From positions 1 through 28,292 of IMG/VR virus record IMGVR_UViG_3300017967_000149: a stretch of 28,292 nucleotides of DNA. One strand, written 5' to 3'. The translations under genes and the position numbers were made by a program. Position 1 is the stretch's first letter. Each line of letters begins with the position of its first letter. Source of the stretch: a virus. Below the pieces are notes generated by a model. It did not search any database. It was not told where the DNA came from and worked only from the letters and a program-made list of their open reading frames with translations. This document shows positions 1 to 7,067 of this stretch, piece after piece.

Positions 1-220
1 CAAGCATACCGGCACTTACGGTTACACGACCCTTGATGGGTAACAGACCTGTTAGGGCACTTACAACGGCAACCACTGCTTTTTTACTTTTAAGTGTTTG
101 TTCGAAGTAGCAAAAGATGTCCTTGAATAGTCCATGCTCTTTAATCATGCCCGCAATCATCATTACGAACACGATAAGAAGCAGATAAATCTGTCCGCTA
201 TATATTAAACTGTAATCCAA
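1..220 (-). CDS. N-terminus of an integral membrane protein (partial, TTG start)
   Basis: The reading frame runs off the left edge of the window and gives 73 residues. The chosen start is a TTG at 218-220, because GGAG lies at 228-231, a good ribosome-binding distance, and an in-frame stop lies just upstream. The first ATG in frame is 19 codons further in, inside a hydrophobic stretch, and is less likely. Two hydrophobic segments are visible, around residues 9-26 (GQIYLLLIVFVMMIAGM) and 45-61 (AVVAVVSALTGLLP). They are separated by a charged loop rich in Lys, Glu and Asp, so this is an inner-membrane protein. The stretch ending LLPIKGRVTVSAGML loosely resembles the pore-like part of polytopic transporter-type families such as DUF401, but that is only an impression. 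Unlike its neighbours it has its own consensus sigma-70 promoter, which suggests expression by host RNA polymerase early in infection. Confidence 0.7.
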   Translation of the reverse strand, partial: MDYSLIYSGQIYLLLIVFVMMIAGMIKEHGLFKDIFCYFEQTLKSKKAVVAVVSALTGLLPIKGRVTVSAGML

Positions 221-245
221 AAGAAATCTCCGTAAATTTTATACT

Positions 246-281
246 ATTACTTATTATAGATTAATTTACCTTGATTGTCAA
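246..281 (-). promoter_or_regulatory. Consensus sigma-70 promoter for the membrane protein gene
   Basis: On the minus strand a perfect -35 box TTGACA (276-281) is followed by exactly 17 bases and a perfect -10 box TATAAT (253-258). Transcription would start near 246, giving a leader of about 26 nt that contains GGAG at 228-231 before the TTG start at 220. The promoter sits in the 68-bp gap after the stop codon of the preceding late gene. No comparable -35/-10 pair was noticed in the other gaps. Confidence 0.8.
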
Positions 282-288
282 GTGGTTG

Positions 289-1398
289 TTAGATTGAACC
301 GAAGTTTTTGATGCTAATGCTACCTACCATTCCGGCATGAGCTTGGCACTGATATCTGTATCCTCCAGATATGCTTGATGGAATTTTCCAATACAGAGTG
401 CCCTGTGTCTTACCCTGTGCCGATGCGCCCGTCGATACAGTACCGTCAATGTCAACGTGTATCAATCCAGTATTGTAAGGAGTGGCTGTAGGATCCTGTA
501 TTTCAAATGGATGTCCTGTTAGTCCTGAAAGTTTAAATGCAATGGTGGCACCATTTAGTGCATAGACTGTTGGATTATTTCCAGTATATTGATCAAATAG
601 ATATGCAGATGATCCACTGTTAGTAACGGTAAGCATAGTAATTGCAGGCATATACGTTTGATCGATTGTAAAGTTTCCTGCCTGTACTTCCGTTAGATCT
701 GTAAAATCAGAAACACTGCTAACTGCATTTGTTATTGTTACGGTATCTGTTGCTGCATTTGTTGTGAGTGAAATACCTGCGCCTGCAACAAGAGTTAGTG
801 TATCTCCGGATGATTCAGCGACAACATTAGTTTGTCCACTTACTGCAATAGTTCCAAATGCATTTCCGCCACCACCTCCTGGAGTTGCTGAAATAGTAAT
901 GGAATCGTTATCAGCATCAGTTGTGATTGTTACATTAGAACCAGCAACTAATGTTAGTGTATCAGATGCAGTATCAGCAACAACATTAGTTTGTCCATCC
1001 ACTGCAAAGGTTGTAAATTTACTACCAGTGTTTTCGATAGTAATGGTACCATCATCAGCACTTGTTGTGCTTATTCCGTTCGCACCAACAAACTGAAGAG
1101 TATTACCAGAAGTAATAGTTCTAACAGTTGAATCATCAGCAGCAATAGTTAATTCAAAACTTCCCGAACCTCCACCAACGCCAGCAGCAGTTGCCTTAGT
1201 TAAGAAGTCTGCATCCGAAACGTTTGAAAGGTCATCAATGGCCATGCTATAGCCACCGGTCTGTGTTCCGTCATAGACCCTAAGAGTCTTGTTGTCCTGA
1301 TCGTAATAGATCTCTCCTCTTGACCCAAGTTTTCTACCGAGAAAATCCGAATCTCTTGGAACTACTCGTAAATTGTTTATAATAGGAAGTCTTGCCAT
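289..1398 (-). CDS. Virion/fibre-type protein with tandem beta repeats and a C-terminal cupredoxin-like domain
   Basis: 369 residues. Residues 1-60 (ARLPIINNLRVVP...GEIYYDQDNKTLRVYDG) are of a type common at the start of marine T4-like phage fibre or structural proteins. Three repeats of about 45 residues follow (80-124, 128-172, 181-225), separated by Gly-rich linkers (GVGGGSGS, PGGGGG), as in fibre shafts. Residues 250-369 look like a small cupredoxin: H296 in TGHPFEI, then YRYQCQAHAGMVGSI with C351, H354 and M357. These supply the His-Cys-His-Met set of a type 1 copper site, with the short C-x2-H-x2-M spacing known from amicyanin. Copper binding is inferred, not shown. The gene follows the enzyme cassette after an 18-bp gap holding a GATAAATA motif. 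The start is ATG, with AGGA about 11 nt upstream. Confidence 0.75.
   Translation of the reverse strand: MARLPIINNLRVVPRDSDFLGRKLGSRGEIYYDQDNKTLRVYDGTQTGGYSMAIDDLSNVSDADFLTKATAAGVGGGSGSFELTIAADDSTVRTITSGNTLQFVGANGISTTSADDGTITIENTGSKFTTFAVDGQTNVVADTASDTLTLVAGSNVTITTDADNDSITISATPGGGGGNAFGTIAVSGQTNVVAESSGDTLTLVAGAGISLTTNAATDTVTITNAVSSVSDFTDLTEVQAGNFTIDQTYMPAITMLTVTNSGSSAYLFDQYTGNNPTVYALNGATIAFKLSGLTGHPFEIQDPTATPYNTGLIHVDIDGTVSTGASAQGKTQGTLYWKIPSSISGGYRYQCQAHAGMVGSISIKNFGSI
724..1161 (-). repeat. Three tandem ~45-residue coding repeats
   Basis: Inside the 369-aa protein, residues 80-124, 128-172 and 181-225 share the pattern F-x-x-x-A-(x)-x-G-x-T-N...D-T-L-T-L-V-A-G-x-x-(I/V)-x-x-T-T...D-x-I/V-T-I. 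The second and third copies are also close at DNA level: the 17-base string caacattagtttgtcca occurs in both. The first copy is more divergent. This fits a beta-structured shaft grown by duplication. Confidence 0.65.
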
Positions 1399-1403
1399 AC
1401 TAA

Positions 1404-1411
1404 TATTTATC
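1404..1411 (-). promoter_or_regulatory. T4-late-type motif GATAAATA
   Basis: GATAAATA on the minus strand, six bases before the ATG at 1398, in an 18-bp gap. It matches the T4 late consensus TATAAATA in seven of eight positions. A start point 6-7 nt downstream would leave almost no leader, so promoter function is doubtful. The gene may simply be read from upstream. Confidence 0.3.
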
Positions 1412-1416
1412 CTATA

Positions 1417-1992
1417 CTAAGAACTTTGTTTGGTTTGATCTTGGTGCATAATATTCATGCCCACAATAATTCTGTCATTTTCTGTCTTATTAAATTCAAC
1501 ACCATGCCACGTATCCCCCCTAAAACACAGCAATAGACCTGGCTGGGGATCAAGATATATTTCAATATCCGGAAAAAATATTCTACCACTGTCCTTGGGT
1601 ACTGAAACATAATAAACAAGACTAAATGTTGATGGAAAATGAGAGTGAACAGCACAGCCGCTTTCCTTGTTGTATACATTACACCAACAGTCTATCATGT
1701 GTGGATTAAATATCGAAAAATTTAACTTTTCGTCAGCAATATGTTTTGTAAATATTTTTGCTGCCTGCGCCACCCTATTAAATCCTGAAGCATTTTCCAT
1801 ATCCCAGCCGCTTTGCCACACATTGATATTAATCTCATCATTGTATCCTTCAGGATTATTTTTTCTTTCCTGATTAATTGTTTCCATGATCTGTTGATTT
1901 ATCTCATCCTTATTATCAAGAACTGTGGTCCAGATCAGTGTGGGTCTCGGATGCTTTGTTTCAAACTCAAGTTGTTCAAAATTATTCTTCAT
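1417..1992 (-). CDS. Putative Fe(II)/2-oxoglutarate dioxygenase (2OG-FeII_Oxy_5 / TIGR02466-like)
   Basis: 191 residues, about the usual size for this family. The core reads W-C-N-V-Y (103-107), then AVHSHFPSTFSLVYYVSVP with H116 and H118, then SGRIFFPD, then PGLLLCFRGDTWHGV with the distal His H163, and R174 as the likely 2-oxoglutarate-binding Arg. The order H-x-H ... YYV ... G-x-I-x-F ... P-G-x-L-L-x-F ... H-x-V ... R is what I know of the TIGR02466 family. Members are presumed to be oxidative modifiers of unknown substrate, common in marine phages. The start ATG overlaps the stop of the previous gene by 4 nt (ATGA, 1989-1992), so translation is coupled. It is the last gene of the enzyme cassette. 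The HxH replaces the canonical HxD/E, so the metal site may be a three-His type. Confidence 0.75.
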   Translation of the reverse strand: MKNNFEQLEFETKHPRPTLIWTTVLDNKDEINQQIMETINQERKNNPEGYNDEININVWQSGWDMENASGFNRVAQAAKIFTKHIADEKLNFSIFNPHMIDCWCNVYNKESGCAVHSHFPSTFSLVYYVSVPKDSGRIFFPDIEIYLDPQPGLLLCFRGDTWHGVEFNKTENDRIIVGMNIMHQDQTKQSS

Positions 1993-2513
1993 GAATAAAC
2001 ATCCATAACATAAATTGTTCTGCGATCATTGCAGGGTTTTGTATTATGCACAAGCCAACTGGGTATTGCTATCCAGTCTCCGGGTGTTAGTTTAACCTTT
2101 TCAACTATTGATTCGCCATGGCTTACTGCCATTGGTCTTGGATCAAATAACAATAATTCTCCTTCGCCCCTAAGGTTTAGTATTACTGTTTTTAGATCAT
2201 TACCAGGTTCGTGAAAATGTGGATCCTGATACCCTCCCGTATTGTAATCAACTACCCAAGAACTCTTAATGTAATTAGATTTTATTTCTTCTTTAATATT
2301 TTTAATATTAGGTTGTAATATTTCTAACCACCTTGGCATCTTATCCTTTGGTCCAAAGGAATATTGCCAGCCCTTTTCCGTTGTTGATTCGTTCCTTCCT
2401 GTGGGATCAAGTTCTTTTTCAAAATCAATCCAATCGTCAAGTTCTTTTATAACGTCTTGGGTTAATTCAAATCGATCCTGCCATATGTTAGTAATAAACT
2501 TCTGTACTATCAT
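1989..2513 (-). CDS. Putative Fe(II)/2OG-type oxygenase with HxH motif
   Basis: 174 residues. The N-terminal 80 residues are helical and charged. The double-stranded beta-helix part carries Y-N-T-G-G-Y-Q-D-P-H-F-H-E (H99, H101, E102), then VILNLRGEGELLLFDPR, then LTPGDWIAIPSWLVHN with distal His H156, and an R164-R165 pair that could hold 2-oxoglutarate. This layout is typical of small phage Fe(II)/2OG oxygenases, though sequence similarity to a named family is not obvious to me. Both flanking junctions are 4-nt ATGA overlaps (2510-2513 and 1989-1992), which ties it to the DUF6065-like gene before and the oxygenase after. The substrate cannot be read from the sequence. It could also be a cupin-like protein without oxygenase activity. 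Confidence 0.65.
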   Translation of the reverse strand: MIVQKFITNIWQDRFELTQDVIKELDDWIDFEKELDPTGRNESTTEKGWQYSFGPKDKMPRWLEILQPNIKNIKEEIKSNYIKSSWVVDYNTGGYQDPHFHEPGNDLKTVILNLRGEGELLLFDPRPMAVSHGESIVEKVKLTPGDWIAIPSWLVHNTKPCNDRRTIYVMDVYS

Positions 2514-3295
2514 TTTTTTCCAAAGAATTTTTTAATCCTATTCCATAATGATTTATCATCATAGAAAAACTTTTTGTACATCCTTGCCACAAGTTTAGTA
2601 TCTCGAGTGATATTAATGGTATGAAAATATTTCTTCTTCTCATGCCATTCATAATCTTCATCGGTAAAATCTCTCACCACCAAATCAAATTCTTCATCAG
2701 ACAATGGTATAAGTTGTGCCATGGGAGTTCCAGCCTTAATGGTGTGTCTTCCAAGCAACTTTTTCCATTTTAATTGTATGTGTACTTCACTGCTATGGGC
2801 ACTATCAAGAACTCCTGCAAAATTTTCAAACTCAAAAGTATCTGGATACGGTATGGGTAACATTAAAAACTTTAATCCTTCTGGCACGATAATTTGCCAA
2901 GGAGTGTGAAGTTTAATTACTGTTTTTAAAACTCCAGGGCCCTTTGGAACATCTCTTGATATAGTATCATGAGAATGAGCATCAACGGGTGGTGTTTCAA
3001 GAAGTCTTTCTATCTGTCCACCTGGTAAATCGGCATTAAAATTTATTCCGTCGCCGGTTGTTTCTATGGTCACATCCCAAGGCAACGGTATGATGTAACC
3101 CTTGGCTGCAATATCAAAAATTCCAGGACATCTAAACGTGTGGGTATAAGGCTTTCCTTTTAATTCTGCGTTTACTTTTTTATGGTCCTCTCTCATTGCT
3201 TCCGCCCAGCGCCATTTATAGTTCTTTGCAGGAATAATAGGATAAACGTCTGATATTCCTTTTATCTTAGAAGCAAAAATTATTTTCTTTTTCAT
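2510..3295 (-). CDS. DUF6065-like protein of unknown function
   Basis: 261 residues. The central part reads F-R-C-P-G-I-F-D-I-A-A-K-G-Y-I-I-P-L-P-W-D-V-T-I-E (about 54-78), later TPWQIIVPEGLKFLMLPIPYP (about 131-151), then VHIQLKWKK and a late IKAGTPMAQLIPL. This succession (small-residue patch, P-x-D, PxG loop, then KxGxPxxxLIP) resembles DUF6065, a family known to me only as uncharacterised and often near phage oxygenases and modification genes. No catalytic signature is evident. There are several His residues (a DAHSHDT stretch at about 105-111) but no recognisable metal motif. It overlaps both neighbours by 4 nt (ATGA), placing it firmly inside the enzyme operon. The C-terminus is Lys/Phe-rich (IKKFFGKK). 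The family call is moderate and the function unknown. Confidence 0.6.
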   Translation of the reverse strand: MKKKIIFASKIKGISDVYPIIPAKNYKWRWAEAMREDHKKVNAELKGKPYTHTFRCPGIFDIAAKGYIIPLPWDVTIETTGDGINFNADLPGGQIERLLETPPVDAHSHDTISRDVPKGPGVLKTVIKLHTPWQIIVPEGLKFLMLPIPYPDTFEFENFAGVLDSAHSSEVHIQLKWKKLLGRHTIKAGTPMAQLIPLSDEEFDLVVRDFTDEDYEWHEKKKYFHTINITRDTKLVARMYKKFFYDDKSLWNRIKKFFGKK

Positions 3296-3888
3296 CCATT
3301 TTCCTTTATATCAATATCAAACACTAAATTAATTCTTTCTCTATTTGATAGATTAAAATCAACTTCGTGAGGCATCCATGCGGGCCATACCAAAAGATCA
3401 CCATCTCGAGGTTCATATCTAAATTCTCTCACAAATGGTGCTCCCCAATTACAATCGCTCATAATATTTGCTGGGTTCGTAAAAACAATTGCTCCTGTTC
3501 CTTCTCCTTGCAGATAATAAACTGCTGAAAACTGTTTAGATTTGTGAGAATGTAAAAAGTTCCTTGACATATAACCATTAACATTTGCCCAATAATTTAA
3601 TTTCACATCCCTTAAATCAGGAACATTTTTAAAAACAGGATCAACGCTGTCGTAGTGATTGGCAGCAACTTCAACTGTCTTAACTATTTCTTCAGCCAAC
3701 CAAGAAATATCTGAACATGGATTGTTCCATCTCCAGCACCCTTCATTTGATTTATTAATACCTTGGGGATTTAATTTTTGACAATCTTTAACTTCCTTTA
3801 TAAGGTTGTCAATTTGTTCTTGCGTTCCTATTCTCTTAAGAAACAGATCCGAGTGTATTAATCCTATTTGTTTAATCTTTTCTTCCAT
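3292..3888 (-). CDS. Putative Fe(II)/2OG dioxygenase (TIGR02466-like)
   Basis: 198 residues from the ATG at 3888. An ATG seven codons upstream (3909) lacks a ribosome-binding site, whereas AAGGA sits 5 nt before 3888. From 3888 the protein reads MEEKIKQIGLIHSDLF, and W-A-N-V-N leads to NFLHSHKSKQFSAVYYLQG (H113, H115), then TGAIVFTNPA, then RDGDLLVWPAWMPHEV (distal His H174) and R183/R185. These are the successive landmarks of the TIGR02466/PF13759 oxygenases, also seen in the 191-aa protein at the end of this operon. The gene overlaps the end of the halogenase by 17 nt, with its ribosome-binding site inside that gene, and overlaps the next gene by 4 nt. Coupled expression with the halogenase is therefore expected. 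The substrate is unknown. Confidence 0.75.
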   Translation of the reverse strand: MEEKIKQIGLIHSDLFLKRIGTQEQIDNLIKEVKDCQKLNPQGINKSNEGCWRWNNPCSDISWLAEEIVKTVEVAANHYDSVDPVFKNVPDLRDVKLNYWANVNGYMSRNFLHSHKSKQFSAVYYLQGEGTGAIVFTNPANIMSDCNWGAPFVREFRYEPRDGDLLVWPAWMPHEVDFNLSNRERINLVFDIDIKENG

Positions 3889-5389
3889 ACCATTCCTTGA
3901 GAAATTCATAATGATTAGGAAACATTTCTATGATTTTCTCAACCCTAAATTTTTGATTTTCTATGAAGTACTCAGCATATTTTTCCAAGTCTCCAGAAAG
4001 CATTCTTGGATGATTCTCGTATGCTCCTCCTGGAAACAACACTTGAAACCAATGTCCTATGTGAAAACTACTTTCCGGATGTAGGAAAAATTGTCTGTGT
4101 AAGTTAGGAACAAATTTCTTAATTGTTTCCATTACCTGGGGTGGTAATTTATCCGCTGTTTGTTTTCTTATATCTTGCCAGAACGGTGTATCGTTTTTTG
4201 TGCTGAAATGATAGTGTACCCAAACAAATGCCACAATTTCCCAAAACGATCTTTCATAACTTTCATTTAGCAATCTTTTAGAATTGTTTGACCAAACTCC
4301 CTGATTAATATTGAGCAGATGTGTTAGGATTTCAACTGCCTTGGTCGTAAACGTAATACCCGTGGCTTCGAGTGGTTCAACGAATCCGGCGCTCAGTCCT
4401 GCTGCCACAACATTTTTATGTGCTGTTGCTTTGTGTATACCACATTTCATGGTTAAATGATTGGCTTCTGCTTCGTACTCACCTATAGAATCTCGTAATT
4501 CCTTTTCTGCTTCTTCCGGAGAAATGTGTTTTGAACTATACACATAACCGTTTCCTATCCTATTAAAAATAGGAATGGTCCATCTCCAACCCGCTGTCAT
4601 TGTTGTTGCTTTTGTGTATGGATGACATTCTTCTTGGGGATTAGTGTATTGCTTTGGCATTGCTACTGCTCTATCACACGGTAATATATCATTTACTGGC
4701 ATAAAGTCAACACCAAGTTGTTTTTCTAATAATAATGAATTAAAACCTGTACAATCAATATAAAGATCTGCACTGTAAGAATTTCCATCCTTGTCTATCA
4801 ATTCCTTGATACCTTCTTCATCGGTCTTGATATCAACAATTTCAGTATCAACGGCTCTAATTCTATCTCCGACTATTTTTTTTAAACTATCAACTATTCC
4901 TAATGCTGCAAAGTGTACCGCTCCAAATTGTCTATCCCCGCTTAATGCATAATTTGTGTCAAGTCCTGCAAGTTTAGGACTCTTGTTTAATTTTGCTAAT
5001 TTGTAGGCAGGAAGATAATCAAGATATTCGTCAAGGCTCTTGTCAATAAAATAATCGGAAGTGTATAGATCTGGACCTATTTGTGTGTGTTCAATAAAAT
5101 CATTGTCCACAAAAAAGTTTTTATCAGTCCAACCCTCAAATTCAACACCAAGTTTAAATACTGCGTTGCTGGGTTCCATCCATGTCTTAGGATCAACTCC
5201 TGCGTCATAAAGAAATCTTGCTGTAGCAGGTTGTGTTCCTTCACCTACACCTATTGGACCAAGTTTGGTACTTTCGATAAGTGTTATCTTGCAGGGAAAA
5301 TTTATATTGTTAACCATAAAGGTTGCCGTGAGCCAACCACTTGTTCCGCCACCAAAGATTATTATATGATTTGCCTTCAGAATCCCCAT
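3872..5389 (-). CDS. Flavin-dependent (tryptophan-type) halogenase, viral
   Basis: 505 residues, the usual length for FADH2-dependent halogenases (PF04820). Landmarks: the dinucleotide-binding loop FGGGTSGW at 12-19; GVGEGTQP at 47-54; K79 in NAVFKLGVEFEGW, matching the catalytic Lys of PrnA/RebH; the fingerprint W-R-W-T-I-P at 268-273; and GFVEPLEATGI at 335-345. E341 would be the second catalytic residue, followed by Ala where bacterial tryptophan halogenases have Ser. Known members halogenate indoles, pyrroles or phenols with halide, O2 and FADH2. VirX1 from cyanophage Syn10 is a characterised viral relative that prefers iodide. No flavin reductase is in the window, so reduced flavin would come from the host. 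The gene begins 1 nt after the preceding stop, and the following oxygenase overlaps its end. Halogenase chemistry is a confident family inference; halide and substrate are unknown. Confidence 0.9.
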   Translation of the reverse strand: MGILKANHIIIFGGGTSGWLTATFMVNNINFPCKITLIESTKLGPIGVGEGTQPATARFLYDAGVDPKTWMEPSNAVFKLGVEFEGWTDKNFFVDNDFIEHTQIGPDLYTSDYFIDKSLDEYLDYLPAYKLAKLNKSPKLAGLDTNYALSGDRQFGAVHFAALGIVDSLKKIVGDRIRAVDTEIVDIKTDEEGIKELIDKDGNSYSADLYIDCTGFNSLLLEKQLGVDFMPVNDILPCDRAVAMPKQYTNPQEECHPYTKATTMTAGWRWTIPIFNRIGNGYVYSSKHISPEEAEKELRDSIGEYEAEANHLTMKCGIHKATAHKNVVAAGLSAGFVEPLEATGITFTTKAVEILTHLLNINQGVWSNNSKRLLNESYERSFWEIVAFVWVHYHFSTKNDTPFWQDIRKQTADKLPPQVMETIKKFVPNLHRQFFLHPESSFHIGHWFQVLFPGGAYENHPRMLSGDLEKYAEYFIENQKFRVEKIIEMFPNHYEFLKEWYGRKD

Positions 5390-5390
5390 G

Positions 5391-7067
5391 TTATTTTCTC
5401 ACCACAGCAACATAAACTCCATTCCACCAATCATTCTTACTTTCCTCTTCATTAAGAATAATTTTATCATATGATATTTTTCCGCCCATTGACTCTATTC
5501 CTTCTCTTGCTCCATTAACAACTCCGTCCCAATTAGCATCGTCAAACACCATTAGAACTTCATTTTTAAATGTACTCCAAAAATATTCAACTGCCTGTTT
5601 AGTAGTTGTCTGTTCGTGAGGACCGTCATAGAAAAACATCTGTATTTGATTACTCATTATGTCTGTTGGAGTTTCAAAAATATCATTATCAATAATCTTA
5701 ATTATGGAATCTCCTTTGTATTTTTCTATATTTTCTAAAAATGCATCCTTACTGTTTGAAGGTAAAGTTATGTCCTTTCTCTGCGGTTGTATCTGAGATA
5801 CCCACCTGTCTACGCAGAACATATTTAAATTATTGTTCTGTAGTATCGCACAGGTTGTTGCTCCAAGAAAACTTCCAATTTCAAGACAACTACCAACACC
5901 CTTTGCAAGATGGTTGAGCAATGTTTGTACTCTTGGTGATGTTAATCCAGGTATATCATTATAAACTGACGGTACGCCTGACTTGTGTATTGAATCAACA
6001 GTGTGCTTGACCAGATCACTATAATCAAGTTCAGATTTTCTATCGTGTATCTTATCGCAGTACTGGCATTCCCAACAATCAAATTTACAGTTCTTGATCT
6101 TGTCTCTCCAGACATCAATTGGTCTTTCCTCCATGTTAGATTCTTGAAGCCAATTTTCAAATCCGGGAACAACAAATTCTTCCCCTTGGGCATACTTGGT
6201 TATAATTTGCATGGTTTCGTTTAATCTTTCAATGTTTTCTCGACCGTGCATCTTAAAAACATCAATCCCAAGATCATTTAAAAACTCTTCCCAATCTTCT
6301 CTCCAGGGTGGAAGATTTGCAGTTTTTAGATAAACTGCCGGATCTTCAATTTCCCACTTAGGACAACTTACTCTGCTGATAGGATCGTTAAAGTATTGTG
6401 GTTGGTTTCCGTATCTTGTGTTATTGTATTCAAAGTGTTCTACCATCATAGGACATGATCCAAGGCATCCTTCATTGGCAAGCATACTATATTTTATATC
6501 CTTGCCTAAGTTTTTCTTAATCCATTCCTTTGCCTGTTTAAGTCTTAGCAGGGTATCTCTATCTCTCATCAAATCTCTATCAAGATTGATGTAGTCAAAT
6601 CCATACTTTGCAAGATTAACTATTTCTGTTGCTGTTCTCACATCTCTAAGGATTGTATTTTTTACATACAAATCGGGAAATGCGGCTTTAATTTGACCTG
6701 TTGCCATCCAATGGGTATGTGGAATGGTAGCCACTCTAATTCCCGCATCATAGAGATACTTAAACTGTTCAATGAATGTGTCAAGATTTTTCTGTGTAGG
6801 CGGAACAACAGTATTATTAAACGTAGCACTAATTTCAATACCAAGATATTTTTTAATTCCAATAGCGTTTTCTATCGCCCCTTGTGCATTTTCCTGGGTA
6901 GTTATGGTATCGCCCATTGCATCCTGAAAGAAAGGAGGCATTCTTGATGTAAAATAAACATCATATATCCAATCCTTGTGCTGATTAAGAAAATTATAAA
7001 ACAACTCAAATTGTTTTTCGTTTAATTTTGGATTGAGAGGAACTGAAAATATTTTTCTTGGTGTCAT
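5391..7067 (-). CDS. Fusion: U32/radical-type barrel with Cys cluster + class I SAM methyltransferase
   Basis: 558 residues. The ATG at 7067 is chosen because it makes an ATGA overlap with the previous stop; a TTG ten codons upstream is less likely. Residues 1-320 look like a TIM-barrel of the peptidase U32 (YhbU/UbiU) kind: FSVPLNPK, GIEISATFNN, YDAGIRVATIPH, YGFDYINLDRD, then LANEGCLGSCP. Cysteines at C201, C205, C235 and a C-x3-C-x2-C-x2-C group (C327, C331, C334, C337) could hold one or two Fe-S clusters. Residues 375-558 look like Methyltransf_24: CLEIGSFLGATT (SAM loop), MFCVDRW (acidic ribose contact) and FFYDGPHE. U32 proteins include O2-independent hydroxylases (UbiU/UbiV) and RNA hydroxylases (TrhP/RlhA). 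The fusion suggests a two-step modification such as hydroxylation then O-methylation. Domain calls are moderate, coupling is inference. Confidence 0.7.
   Translation of the reverse strand: MTPRKIFSVPLNPKLNEKQFELFYNFLNQHKDWIYDVYFTSRMPPFFQDAMGDTITTQENAQGAIENAIGIKKYLGIEISATFNNTVVPPTQKNLDTFIEQFKYLYDAGIRVATIPHTHWMATGQIKAAFPDLYVKNTILRDVRTATEIVNLAKYGFDYINLDRDLMRDRDTLLRLKQAKEWIKKNLGKDIKYSMLANEGCLGSCPMMVEHFEYNNTRYGNQPQYFNDPISRVSCPKWEIEDPAVYLKTANLPPWREDWEEFLNDLGIDVFKMHGRENIERLNETMQIITKYAQGEEFVVPGFENWLQESNMEERPIDVWRDKIKNCKFDCWECQYCDKIHDRKSELDYSDLVKHTVDSIHKSGVPSVYNDIPGLTSPRVQTLLNHLAKGVGSCLEIGSFLGATTCAILQNNNLNMFCVDRWVSQIQPQRKDITLPSNSKDAFLENIEKYKGDSIIKIIDNDIFETPTDIMSNQIQMFFYDGPHEQTTTKQAVEYFWSTFKNEVLMVFDDANWDGVVNGAREGIESMGGKISYDKIILNEEESKNDWWNGVYVAVVRK

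Noticed and set aside
271-283. Possible terminator hairpin (cttga/tcaag) after the 369-aa gene
   Set aside because: Only five base pairs with a 3-nt loop and no T-run; the same bases form the -35 box of a consensus promoter.
764-1096. Open frame of 110 codons on the plus strand
   Set aside because: Antisense to the repeat region of the 369-aa virion gene; its Pro/Val/Ser-rich product mirrors Thr/Gly/Asp codons on the other strand, and no ribosome-binding site was seen.
1455-1679. 74-codon minus-strand frame inside the 191-aa oxygenase gene
   Set aside because: Shifted frame within a gene that has clear family motifs; no independent start signal.
3889-3909. ATG seven codons upstream for the 198-aa oxygenase
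   Set aside because: No ribosome-binding site there, whereas AAGGA precedes the ATG at 3888.
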